NCBI GenBank assembly: GCA_030648815.1
Contig: JAUSHA010000025.1
Location: 1 to 21,727 of the forward strand
Source: a bacterium
Lineage (GTDB): Bacteria > Patescibacteriota > Minisyncoccia > Minisyncoccales > MHMH01
Direction: 5' to 3'
DNA: 21,727 nt
Positions within the stretch are counted from its first letter, which is position 1; every line of letters begins with the position of its first letter. Positions 1-8,800 of the stretch are shown here, in pieces. The translations under genes and the position numbers were made by a program. Under the pieces are notes generated by a model. It searched no databases, was not told the origin of the DNA, and saw only the letters and a list, made by a program, of their open reading frames with translations.

Positions 1-24
1 CTCATAAATTCTATCTATATTATA

Positions 25-2487
25 TCACATTTCGAAGCTTTTCTGAAGACGCGAATAGAGCTCTTCTTCCACCTTAATGCGGTCGCGGCCGTATTTGGCG
101 CGGGAATATTCCTTGATAGCCTTGGCGATTTCCGGATTGCCATTTGACGGGGGATTAGTCACCAGATTAAACGGTTTTGAAGTTTCTCCTTTGATTAAAA
201 GGCGGAAGGCGGCGTTGTAATTATCAATATTAACCAGATCCTCCTCGTCAAAAGTCGGCCCAAATACCGAAACCAGGAACTTGGCATCTTCAGGACCAGT
301 CCTGAAAGCAATCATTGAACCGACATTACCAAAAATAGCTTTTTTAGTTTCCTCGTCTAGCTGGCCGATAAACTGATGGCCGAAAATCAGAGAAAGCCGA
401 TATTTTCTAGCTTCGGCTAAAGCGGAGGAAATCGTCTGGGTGGTGACATTATGAAACTCGTCTATGTATAGATAAAAGTCTTTTCTCTCTTCTTCGGGAA
501 GCTCGGCTCTGGAAAAAGTGGCAATTAAAATCTTGCCGACAATAATCATGCCGAGCAAGTGGCTGTTAATGTCTCCCAGTTTTCCCTTGGAAAGATTAAC
601 AATTAAAATTTTCTGCTCATCCATAACCTGCCTTAAATTAAAACTTGAGCTCTGCTGTGAGATAATCGGCCTGACTAAGTCGTTAGCGATAAAGATATTC
701 ATTTTGCTGGTGATATAGGGCACCATATTGGCTAAGGCTGCCTCGCCGCCGGCTTTTTCCGCTTCCTGTTCCCAGAAGTTTTTAACGACGATATTTTTGC
801 ATTGCGAAAGCTTGTATTTTCTGAATTCGGGATCGGCTAAAACTTTTGACACCTCAACTAAGGTGCTGCCCGACGCAGGATGATCCATAATCAGTAAAAG
901 GGCATTTCTCATGTATTGCTCAAAAATAGGGCCGCCAAACCCCTGGGCCTTTAGATTATATAATTTCTCAAAAATCTCAATCATTTCATTGACCACGAAT
1001 GTTTTGGTTTCCGGGAATCTCGGATCGTAGTCCAGCATGTTTAATCCCATGGGCCTCTCAATATCGCTGGGATTAAAATAAATAACATCTTCGGCCCTTG
1101 AAGCCGGCACATAGCTCAAAACTCTTTCCGCCAAATCGCCATGCGGGTCAATCAAACAAACCCCCCGGCCGGCTTCAATGTCCTGCCTGATCATTTCTTG
1201 TAAAAGCACTGATTTTCCGGTGCCGGTTTGCCCGATGACATAAAAATGCCGGCGCCGGTCGTCGTCTAAAATCCTGACAATTTTTTCTTCGCCCCGGAAA
1301 ACATTTTTTCCGACGATCAATCCCTCATCCGGCAGATTATCGGGCGAAGGAGCCTGTTTGGTCTTCAGCCATTTTACATGCGGAGTCAATAATTGCGGAG
1401 ACGGGAAATGAAAGAGAGCCGCCAATTCTCCGGAAGAAAGAGTCATGGCTTCCTTATCGTTGAATGTCCTGAACGAAAAACGGTAAAAAAGATTTTTGAG
1501 CAATCCGCCGGAAAACTTTTTAAAATTGATCTGATTTAAAATTATGGTGTTAAATTGGCTGAAGGCCGCCTGAAGCTCCAGCAGAATTTGCTCGGCCCTT
1601 AATTGAGTTTCGGCTGAAGCCAAAATACGCAAGTTAACGTCAAAAACCGGTTGAGAAATTTTTTCGGTAATGGCTTTAATCGCCTCCTGCTGTGTCGGAG
1701 TGAGAATGGGATTAGGAGATGGGGGCTGGCCCGGCTGCTGGGGCCGATTATTAAATGACGAAGTGCCTTTTATGAGGTCTCCCCAATTCGGTCCGGAAAC
1801 AAGATCTTCCGGCTTAGCTCCTTTTTCAATAAAGCCCAAAACCTTCTGCCCCATTTTTTTAATTTTGCGGCGGCTGGGCCTGACTAGAATTTGCACGGCC
1901 GCTCCTTCGCCTTCTTTAGCAAGTTTCGTAAAAACACTGGTTATGGCGGATAAGGGATCCATCCCGAACTCGCGATAAGATTTTAATGGAAAAACGGCCG
2001 ACCTGGCTAAACGAGCTCTGGCTCCGGTAGAAAATCCGCTGGGATTGAAAATATTATAATCTTGCGCCGGTTGAACCTGGGCCTGCGGCCAAAAAGCCAA
2101 AACCTGTTTTTCTATCACGCCCGCCAGATAGCGCGGGCAGGCGATATAAAAATATATTTCTTCGCCGGTTCTGTGGACGGCGATTTCAAAAGCAAATGCC
2201 GGGTTGCCGAAAAAAATTCTTTTTATAAAATTCGGCTCCTTAACCGAAGTTAAGGAAGAGTAAAACTGCTCGGCTGATTTTAAATGCGTCTCCAAGGGAA
2301 TTTTTTCTTCTTTATCTTTGCCGATTCTTTGCGGAAGCGTCACTAAAAACAGGGCCAAATCCATTCCCCTGCCCAAAAACGCCTTCTCTTTTCTTTTGGA
2401 AATTACGATATAAAAAACCGCAAAAACGGCTACTATCACAAGTCCTCCCAAAACAACCATATTCCTAAAATTTAAAATAGAATCCAT
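25..2487 (-). CDS. Membrane-anchored HerA/VirB4-like ATPase (type IV secretion / DUF87-type)
   Basis: 820 residues. One hydrophobic helix at about residues 10-30 is followed by a basic stretch, so this is a membrane-anchored protein with a cytoplasmic body. A mixed alpha/beta region (about 60-400) includes a proline/glutamine-rich linker near 247-260. The C-terminal ATPase has Walker A GQTGTGKS at 419-426 and Walker B LYIDEFH at 673-679, followed by a Q-containing sensor region (GHQFIGQL, about 703-710). This arrangement is that of VirB4/TraG/HerA-type motor ATPases. Proteins of this size and layout are common in CPR genomes, often near type IV pilus or secretion genes; that is recollection, not a search. 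Likely role: energising transport of DNA or protein across the cytoplasmic membrane. The ATG lies 23 bases after the hicA stop. No pilus assembly genes adjoin it, so the substrate is unknown. Confidence 0.85.
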   Translation of the reverse strand: MDSILNFRNMVVLGGLVIVAVFAVFYIVISKRKEKAFLGRGMDLALFLVTLPQRIGKDKEEKIPLETHLKSAEQFYSSLTSVKEPNFIKRIFFGNPAFAFEIAVHRTGEEIYFYIACPRYLAGVIEKQVLAFWPQAQVQPAQDYNIFNPSGFSTGARARLARSAVFPLKSYREFGMDPLSAITSVFTKLAKEGEGAAVQILVRPSRRKIKKMGQKVLGFIEKGAKPEDLVSGPNWGDLIKGTSSFNNRPQQPGQPPSPNPILTPTQQEAIKAITEKISQPVFDVNLRILASAETQLRAEQILLELQAAFSQFNTIILNQINFKKFSGGLLKNLFYRFSFRTFNDKEAMTLSSGELAALFHFPSPQLLTPHVKWLKTKQAPSPDNLPDEGLIVGKNVFRGEEKIVRILDDDRRRHFYVIGQTGTGKSVLLQEMIRQDIEAGRGVCLIDPHGDLAERVLSYVPASRAEDVIYFNPSDIERPMGLNMLDYDPRFPETKTFVVNEMIEIFEKLYNLKAQGFGGPIFEQYMRNALLLIMDHPASGSTLVEVSKVLADPEFRKYKLSQCKNIVVKNFWEQEAEKAGGEAALANMVPYITSKMNIFIANDLVRPIISQQSSSFNLRQVMDEQKILIVNLSKGKLGDINSHLLGMIIVGKILIATFSRAELPEEERKDFYLYIDEFHNVTTQTISSALAEARKYRLSLIFGHQFIGQLDEETKKAIFGNVGSMIAFRTGPEDAKFLVSVFGPTFDEEDLVNIDNYNAAFRLLIKGETSKPFNLVTNPPSNGNPEIAKAIKEYSRAKYGRDRIKVEEELYSRLQKSFEM

Positions 2488-2510
2488 AATTTAATTGATT
2501 CCCAAATTCC

Positions 2511-2741
2511 CTATGGTCTTTTTAATAATTCAAAATATCTTTCACGGGTGATACCAGCTGATTTTAAATTATTTTTAATAACAAAAACGGGTATTTCTTC
2601 ATATTTAGGAACTACGATTGGCCTAGAAATACCTACTTTAGTATAGATAAGATGATCTCCTTTAGTGCTTCTATGTCTAAACCCCTCTAACTCAAAAATT
2701 CTTACAAGTTTTTTATATGAAATTGGAGCGATCTTGGCCAT
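2511..2741 (-). CDS. hicA: HicA-family toxin (mRNA interferase)
   Basis: 76 residues from ATG at 2741. The open frame extends further upstream, but only inside hicB, so the longer 94-residue reading is rejected. The fold signature is that of the small dsRBD-like HicA family: N-terminal helix with KKLVRIFELEGF, then a loop GDHLIY holding the expected active-site histidine (H30), then a basic strand and the C-terminal IKNNLKSAGI motif. HicA toxins bind and cleave mRNA and are neutralised by the partner HicB. The ATG overlaps the hicB stop by one base (TAATG), which implies translational coupling. Full length for the family; no damage visible. Confidence 0.88.
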   Translation of the reverse strand: MAKIAPISYKKLVRIFELEGFRHRSTKGDHLIYTKVGISRPIVVPKYEEIPVFVIKNNLKSAGITRERYFELLKRP

Positions 2742-3010
2742 TATGGAATTAACGCTACTTCTCTTTCCAAGGAAATCCACTCGGGGGCCCTCCACCTTCT
2801 CTGCCCCTCCTTTACAAAGCCACCCTCTTTCAAAATTTCATTCAGTGTCCCCATTTTCTTGGTCTCTTCCAAAAACGCCCCTACCGCTTCTAAGAGATTT
2901 TTTTTTGCTTTTTCGACAGTTTTTCCACAACTAGAAATATCTAATTCCGGAGAGTAAGATACATACATCTTTCCTTCTTTCCAAATTTGTGTAGTAAAAT
3001 TTATTTCCAT
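2741..3010 (-). CDS. hicB: HicB-family antitoxin
   Basis: 89 residues. The N-terminal part has the partial RNase H-like layout of HicB antitoxins: a beta strand (NFTTQIWKEGKMYVSYSPEL), then the D-x-S-S-x-G-x-T turn and helix (KTVEKAKKNLLEAVGAF). The C-terminus lacks an obvious ribbon-helix-helix or helix-turn-helix; instead it is a short region ending in LEREVALIP, so DNA-binding autoregulation is uncertain. It is placed upstream of hicA and overlaps it by one base. A strong promoter sits so close that the mRNA is probably leaderless. The pair lies between the ATPase gene and the orphan-gene cluster and has the look of an inserted module. Confidence 0.82.
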   Translation of the reverse strand: MEINFTTQIWKEGKMYVSYSPELDISSCGKTVEKAKKNLLEAVGAFLEETKKMGTLNEILKEGGFVKEGQRRWRAPEWISLEREVALIP

Positions 3011-3016
3011 ATATTT

Positions 3017-3045
3017 ATCATAATAGCAAAATTATACAAAGTCAA
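3017..3045 (-). promoter_or_regulatory. Promoter of hicBA, predicted leaderless
   Basis: On the minus strand, -35 TTGACT (3045-3040), a 17-base spacer and -10 TATGAT (3022-3017) are followed by exactly 6 bases and then the hicB ATG. Both boxes match 5 of 6 consensus bases. A start 7 bases after the -10 would place +1 on the A of ATG, leaving no room for a Shine-Dalgarno site. Confidence 0.7.
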
Positions 3046-3069
3046 TATTAAGATTCGGTAGATATCCGC

Positions 3070-3765
3070 TCACTCTTTTAAATACCTGCTTAAAAAATCT
3101 TCCCTGCTTATAGTCGCTCTACTTATCGGCCCGTTGTCATTAGCGTGATATTTCCGCCGTATCTCTTCGTCAATTTCCCCCACTACGGTAAAACCAAGCC
3201 TTTCTAAAATTTTAGGGTGATCAGCCACTATCCAGGAAATTGCTTCAACTCTTTTAATTTCTTTGTTTTCTTTAACTATCTTTGCCAATTCTTCAAGGCC
3301 CCCTCGCACCATTTTTAACACACTAATCCCGAACTGCCCGGCTGGAGCTAAATGAATATGGGCAAAATCTTCGTTTACGCCGTAGGATAATATTTCATTG
3401 ATTTTTTTAAATCCGCGCACCTCAACCCCTTCAACAAACACCCTTCTTTCTATCTCCTCAAACGCTTCTGGATTATTTTTTTTCAAATCGCTGATTGGCT
3501 CCAGTGAAGAAAGTACTTTTTCTATAAATTCTTCTCTCTCTTTTATTGCCGAACACCCCCTTAAGGATTGGCGAACCTTATCACCATCTATCAAATCTGA
3601 TTTTAAAAATGGCTCGATTTTTGAGAGAATGTTCTCAACTCTTTTCTGGCCATCTTTATTATCATCAAAAAAAGTCCCAATTCCTTTTTGGGCCTGCTCT
3701 ATTTCTTTATCTTTCTTTTCTTCTTTTTTTGCTTCCGGTTTTAAAAATAGTTCTCTTTCGGGCAT
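3070..3765 (-). CDS. Uncharacterised CPR-type protein, 231 aa
   Basis: I do not recognise a named family. The N-terminus is strongly charged (repeated K/E, residues about 8-25) and probably coiled or disordered. The middle is helical with an acidic segment (EEIERRVFVEGVEVRGF). The C-terminal third has a patterned alpha/beta stretch around AISWIVADHPKILERLGFTV, which recalls the end of GNAT-like acyltransferase folds, but no acetyl-CoA loop can be identified. It ends in SREDFLSRYLKE. No signal peptide or membrane helix. It follows the 132-residue gene by 12 bases and is probably the last gene of the ileS-led co-directional group; the hicBA promoter begins just beyond it. Confidence 0.75.
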   Translation of the reverse strand: MPERELFLKPEAKKEEKKDKEIEQAQKGIGTFFDDNKDGQKRVENILSKIEPFLKSDLIDGDKVRQSLRGCSAIKEREEFIEKVLSSLEPISDLKKNNPEAFEEIERRVFVEGVEVRGFKKINEILSYGVNEDFAHIHLAPAGQFGISVLKMVRGGLEELAKIVKENKEIKRVEAISWIVADHPKILERLGFTVVGEIDEEIRRKYHANDNGPISRATISREDFLSRYLKE

Positions 3766-3777
3766 AAAAAATATAAA

Positions 3778-4176
3778 TTACGGTTTTATGATTTTTTTGG
3801 CGACGAGCTCTTTGTAATACCTATCGGTTAAAATGTCGTGGAACTCGTCTAAAATGGCCGGGTTTTCAAGCTGTTTGGCTACGGAAACAGCCGCATCCAG
3901 TCCTTTTTCAAAAACCAAAGAAACCAAAGCTCCCACCTGCTGGCCGGCCGGGAATTTCTTAATCTCTTTTGCTTCGTCGCGAGTAGCCAAAGGAGCAGCC
4001 GTTGAAGACGTTTGCTGAAGCCCCTGTAAATATTCTTTGATGTCCTGCTTAACCTTTTCCTCTTTCCTTTCAGGAGAAACAGACGGCTGTTCTTTTTTCA
4101 GCCGAGTTTCCAACTGCATCACTCTTTCCTTCAAAGCCTCTATCTCTGGACTGGGAATAATTTCCGGTGTTGCCAT
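3778..4176 (-). CDS. Uncharacterised helical protein, 132 aa
   Basis: Starts at ATG 4176, 17 bases after the preceding stop. Residues about 10-60 are a charged coiled coil (EALKERVMQLETRLKKE and onward), followed by a P/T/S-rich linker. The C-terminal helical domain contains GQQVGALVSLVFEKG, then KQLENPAILDEFHDILTD and RYYKELV. I recall similar short proteins with a D-E-F-H-D motif next to the ~800-residue HerA/VirB4-like ATPases of CPR bacteria. If so, this gene is a partner of the ATPase at 25-2487, now separated from it by the 231-aa gene and hicBA. That link is from memory and unverified. Confidence 0.75.
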   Translation of the reverse strand: MATPEIIPSPEIEALKERVMQLETRLKKEQPSVSPERKEEKVKQDIKEYLQGLQQTSSTAAPLATRDEAKEIKKFPAGQQVGALVSLVFEKGLDAAVSVAKQLENPAILDEFHDILTDRYYKELVAKKIIKP

Positions 4177-4193
4177 GCGTTTATTTTACCATA

Positions 4194-4790
4194 TTATCCG
4201 CGAAGCTTTAATTCTTGAGTTAAAATTTCAATTTTTGGCGAAATGTATCGTTTCTTCTCGGGAAACCATTCAAGTTGAAGACCCAAGCCCTTGATCATCT
4301 GATTTAAAATTTCTTTAGGCAGCCACTCTTTCTTTGGCAAATAATCAATCATTTTTCCTTTTTGGTTGGAAGACTTGAACTTAGAATCAGCTTCTTCGAC
4401 CAACTCAATTGGGAAATTAATAAATACCTTGGGCATCAATTCCTGCCTTTTACTAAGCGGTAAAGAAGCCGGGTCAGGATAAACTTGTTCCATTGTCACC
4501 CAGGGGATATCCCTTAGGTCTTTTTTTATTTTTCTGCCCAACGTTTCGGGGTCAAATCCCTCCCAAATAACGGATTGAATCCCCATAAAAGAATGGTCTT
4601 TCCCAAACTGAACCACTTCGTCGGTTTTCCATTTTTTGTCCCCCTTCTCGGAAGCATGGACGCTATTACTAAAAATCCTGGCGAATTCTCGCTTGAGGTA
4701 AGGAACGACGATTTCCCGCTCTACCATTTGGCCGAATTCTTCTTTTTGTTCAATTTTCCCAAAAAATTGCGGTTCTTTTCCGAATGGCAT
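4194..4790 (-). CDS. Uncharacterised protein, 198 aa, with MPFGKEPQ start
   Basis: No family recognised. Soluble, basic, rich in aromatic residues, with no signal peptide or membrane helix. The N-terminus MPFGKEPQFF nearly repeats that of the 247-residue gene two places upstream (MTFGKEPQIL), and the similarity holds at DNA level (25 of the first 29 bases agree). The central part alternates strands and helices (for example SFMGIQSVIWEGF and VFINFPIELVEE). The C-terminus resembles a helix-strand pair near LEWFPEKKRYIS. It sits 8 bases after the 102-codon gene and is presumably co-transcribed with it. Confidence 0.72.
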   Translation of the reverse strand: MPFGKEPQFFGKIEQKEEFGQMVEREIVVPYLKREFARIFSNSVHASEKGDKKWKTDEVVQFGKDHSFMGIQSVIWEGFDPETLGRKIKKDLRDIPWVTMEQVYPDPASLPLSKRQELMPKVFINFPIELVEEADSKFKSSNQKGKMIDYLPKKEWLPKEILNQMIKGLGLQLEWFPEKKRYISPKIEILTQELKLRG

Positions 4791-4798
4791 AATTAATG

Positions 4799-5107
4799 TT
4801 ATTTAAATTTTTTATTTTTCTGACGGAACTTTTTAATCCTTGGAAAAATTTTAGATGTGGCGGCTATCTTTTGCCTAGTTCCTCTATATTTATCAATATA
4901 ATATCCCTTGCGATAAGTAAATGAGTATTTTTGAATATCCGAGTCGATGATTTTTTGCTCGCCCTTACTGTATTCTTTTCTTTTTACATAACAATGACCG
5001 TAAATGCCATATTTTTCTTTAAAATAAATCTCGGCCAATCGTCCATTCACCGTAGCGAAACACCATCCATTATTAAATTCAAAAATCCCCTTTTTCATTT
5101 TAATCAA
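4799..5107 (-). CDS. Uncharacterised small basic protein, about 99-102 aa
   Basis: No family recognised. The frame opens with TTG at 5107, 6 bases after the upstream stop. An ATG at 5098 (product MKKGIFEFNN..., 99 residues) is an equally good start, and neither has a Shine-Dalgarno site. The protein is rich in Lys, Tyr and Phe with alternating polar/aromatic residues, suggesting a small beta-rich domain (GIFEFNNGWCFATVNGRLAE), then a strongly basic tail (KKFRQKNKKFK) that could bind nucleic acid. It lies inside a tight same-strand cluster, which supports a real gene, but coding evidence is weaker than for its neighbours. Confidence 0.6.
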   Translation of the reverse strand: MIKMKKGIFEFNNGWCFATVNGRLAEIYFKEKYGIYGHCYVKRKEYSKGEQKIIDSDIQKYSFTYRKGYYIDKYRGTRQKIAATSKIFPRIKKFRQKNKKFK

Positions 5108-5113
5108 CTGCGG

Positions 5114-5857
5114 TCATTTTTCTGGCGCAGACATTTGTATTATTGATGCGAACTCATCAAGATCGCCAATTTCCATCCCGCTGCCCAATCTTTTAGGAAT
5201 ATCGTTCAATTTATTGCCGATAAACCGCTCTATTACCGAAGCATCGAATTCTTTCGGGCTCAATTTTTCTTTTATAAATTCTTCCGATCTTTTTTCTCTC
5301 CGATAAATCTTCTCTGTTTCTTTGAATAGCATTTCTTGAAATTTAATAATCGAGCGGAGTATATCGTCTTTGACTACTTCTGCGTCTCCCGGCGCAAACT
5401 GTTTAACCTGCAAATCGCGCTGAGCACGATGCCTGATCTCATGAGCCGCTATCGAAAGTCCGGGCGTAAATTGCTTATCGCTTTTACGCCGCCCTTCCGA
5501 ATCAAAAATTGATACGTCTTGTTTCTTCTTATTTTCCATTAACTTTGCTAAACCGCTTACCATGATTTGATAAGAACGCTCTTTTCCGTCTCCTTCCGGA
5601 ATAATAAATCCTGCCAAATCTTCACCCTTGAGAGCAAAATTAAAAGCTGCCGGATTCTTTGGGAAAACTCTTCTATCTAAAAAACCTATCTGCTTCATCA
5701 AAAGCAGCGCCGCCTCGATATCTCTTTTCTCCGCACCGGCCTCTTTTAGTTTTTTCTCGGTTTCTTCCAAGATTTCATAAAACGGCTTCGGGGAAAGAGC
5801 TTCTTTTTTTAGTGCCGCATCCGGCCGTAAAATTTGCGGTTCTTTTCCAAATGTCAT
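5114..5857 (-). CDS. Orphan protein with HExxH motif, possible zinc metallopeptidase, 247 aa
   Basis: ATG at 5857, 7 bases after the ileS stop, so it is probably translated from the ileS transcript. The only functional motif seen is HEIRH at residues 139-143 inside a hydrophobic helix (LSIAAHEIRHRAQ), the classic HExxH zinc-binding helix. Possible third ligands downstream are E160 or D158 (GDAEVV), which would be gluzincin-like spacing, but this is unproven. The flanks are charged and helical (KPFYEILEETEKKLKEAG; about 165-200 rich in K/E/R). No signal peptide is seen, so a cytoplasmic location is expected. Its N-terminus MTFGKEPQ matches that of the 198-residue protein at 4194-4790. Family unknown; peptidase activity is a hypothesis from one motif. 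Confidence 0.75.
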   Translation of the reverse strand: MTFGKEPQILRPDAALKKEALSPKPFYEILEETEKKLKEAGAEKRDIEAALLLMKQIGFLDRRVFPKNPAAFNFALKGEDLAGFIIPEGDGKERSYQIMVSGLAKLMENKKKQDVSIFDSEGRRKSDKQFTPGLSIAAHEIRHRAQRDLQVKQFAPGDAEVVKDDILRSIIKFQEMLFKETEKIYRREKRSEEFIKEKLSPKEFDASVIERFIGNKLNDIPKRLGSGMEIGDLDEFASIIQMSAPEK

Positions 5858-5864
5858 ATGTTTG

Positions 5865-8800
5865 TTATTTTTTAATCCAAATAAAATGCTTTTTTCCTTC
5901 CAAATTTATTTCTTTCTTGGCGTCAAAGCCAACCGCTTCTTTCTCTTCTGCAACTATCTTAAATGTCTTGGCTCCCATTTCTTTTTTGAATTCTTGGATT
6001 TCTATATATTCGGGCACGATGGCAATCGTAGAAAATATATTTTTAACGATGTAGCCTTGGGACACTCCTATTTCTTTGCGCAAATCTCTGATATTTCTGA
6101 TTATTTCTCTTAGCTCTCCCTCTTTCTTAAGCTCCGGGGTAATTTTAGTGTCCAATATCAGGGCATTGCTGAAAATAATTTTTTTGACGTTAACTTCATC
6201 TTTTATCAGCTCCGATAGCTCTTTATCAATCTTATCGGGAACCAGAAGAGAAGCAAGGGGCTGCCTGACTTTTATGCCGGCTTTCGCCCTTTCGGCCAAA
6301 GCTAAGGCCACAATTTCTCTAACTTTTATCATCTTCTGATTTAATTTCTTATTAATCAATTTTACATTCGCTTTAGGCCAGTCCTCGAGATGTACCGAAT
6401 TTTTGATTTTTCCTGCCTGGCCGGCAGGCAGGGATTTTTGATTTTTGATTTCTTTATGAATTTCTTCTGAAAGAAATGGAATAAACGGCGCAGTCAATTT
6501 TGAAACCGTCTGAAGAACTAATGCCAAGGTTCCCGCCGCTTCTTCAAAGCGCTTGCGCGACCGCCTGATATACCACAAAGACAAATCATTGATTACAAAA
6601 TCCTCAATAGTTCTGGCGGCTCCGGTCACGTCATATTTGTCAAGTTTTTCCGTCGCTTCCTGAACCAACTCGTTTAATCTTGAGATAACCCACTTATCTA
6701 AAATATTTTTTGATTTTTGATTTTTCCTGCCTGGCCGGCAGGCAGGGATTTTTGATTTTTGATTTTCTTTATATGTTTGGTAAAAAGTAAAACAATTCCA
6801 AAAGATAAGAATGAATTTCTTCAACGATTGGTCTACGTCCTTTTCCGTAAAGAGCTTGGAATCTCCTGGCTGATTGACGGTATAAAAATACCAACGGACA
6901 GCATCGGTGCCGTACTTTTCAATAATATACCAGGGGTCAACGACATTGCCCTTAGATTTTGACATCTTTTCTCCCTTTTCATCCAAAACATGCCCCGAAG
7001 AAATAACATTTTTATACGGAGCTCCTTTGCCTAAAAGAGTGGAAACCGCCAATAAAGTATAAAACCAGCCGCGAGTCTGATCTATGGCTTCAGAAATATA
7101 ATCAGCCGGGAATTGAGATCCGCCTTGAGCAAAAGGCATGGAACCGGAATCAAACCAAACATCCGCTACTTCCGGGACTCTTACCATCAATGATTCATCC
7201 CGCTTTGCAGGATCTGGCGAAGTCAGACATTCCGGACAAAGGAATTTAACATCATCTATATATGGACGGTGCAAATCAGCCTTCCCTGCGCTATCTATGG
7301 GCATATTTTTAAAATCCATTCTACGCCATTCTCCGGTCTTAAGGTATTTTCTAGCAAGCTTTAATTTTAAAAGATCCCCATCATCCATGCCTTTGCAGAA
7401 TCCTTCCAAAAGCCAAAGAGGGTCGCCATGGCTGACAATCAAAATCGTTTTATTCTTGTGCTTTTTATCAACATCGTTTAAGAAATCAACTATTCTTTTG
7501 CGCACCTCTCCCCAATTTTCTCCGCCTTCCGGTTTTTTTCCATAAAAACTTTCCAATGTTTTCGGGAAGTCATGAAAAAACTGCACTTTTTTAATTCCAT
7601 GGCAAACTCCCAAATTTAAATCGCGAAGGCGTTTGTCCATAATAATTTCCGCTCCTAATTCTTTATTGACGATTTCGGCTGTCTGGCGCGTCCGGTTCAT
7701 ATCGGAGAAATAAATTATGTCTATACCCTTATCCTTAAGTTCTTTTGCCGCTTTTTTCGCCTGTTTTTCGCCCTCCTTATTGAGCAATACCGGTTTTTCT
7801 TCCGGCCAAGGATAAGTCCAGCCCTGTTTTTCAACTTGATAATGATTCAGGCCGTGCCGCAAAATATAATATTTATTAGTTGAAAATTTCTGTTCTAACA
7901 AATCTTTTTTTCCGCCGATTACCTCTCTGTGCCCGCAATCTTGACACTGCCAAATAGGCAAGGGAGTCCCCCAATATCTTTCTCTAGAAAATGCCCAGTC
8001 TTTTAAATCTTTGAGCCACTCACCGAATCTGCCGTCTTTTAAATGCGCCGGCAGCCAATTAATTTTCTGATTATTCTTAATCAGATCTTTTTTGACATCC
8101 TGCATTTTGATAAACCAGCTTTCTTTAGCGTAATAAAGAAGCGGCGAATTACAGCGCCAGCAAAAAGGATAATCATGCTCGTATAATTCTTCTTTAAAAA
8201 GAATCTCTCTTTCTTTGAGATCTTTGATAATCGGGAGATCGGCATCTTTAACGAACATTTTATCCCATTCGTAATCAGGAGTTATCATTTTCCCTTCCTG
8301 GTCAACCGTCATTAAGACCGGCAAGTTATTCTTCTTGCCTACCCTCATATCGTCTTCCCCGAAAGCCGGAGCGATATGAACAAGCCCCGTCCCCTCTTCC
8401 AAGGAAACGAAATCACCGGCAACAACGCGGGGTCCGACCTCCGAATTTATTGAGGTCTCGAATATCCGTTCGTATTCTAAGCCTAATAATTTTTCTCCCT
8501 TAAATTCTTCTGCGATTTCGCCAACTACCCCGATAGCTCCCATTCTTTCTTTTGCTAAAATAAAATATTCCTGCCCTACTTTAACTTTTACATAAGTAAT
8601 TTCCGGATTCACAGCTACCGCCGCATTTCCCGGTAAAGTCCAAGGAGTCGTCGTCCAAACCAATAAACTGGTATTTTGTATTTTGTCTCCCTTCGGGAGA
8701 TCTCTCGTAGGGAGATATCTGGTATCTAATGTCTTAAATTTAACATATATTGAATTTTCTTTTACTTTTTTATATCCCTGGGCAACTTCATGGCTTGATA

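Noticed and set aside
2741..2795. HicA starting at an upstream codon near 2795
   Set aside because: This part lies wholly within hicB in another frame; the ATG at 2741 gives the family's normal length and a TAATG coupling.
7138..7545. Plus-strand open frames opposite ileS and other long genes
   Set aside because: They are complementary-strand shadows with no ribosome-binding site, promoter or family features.
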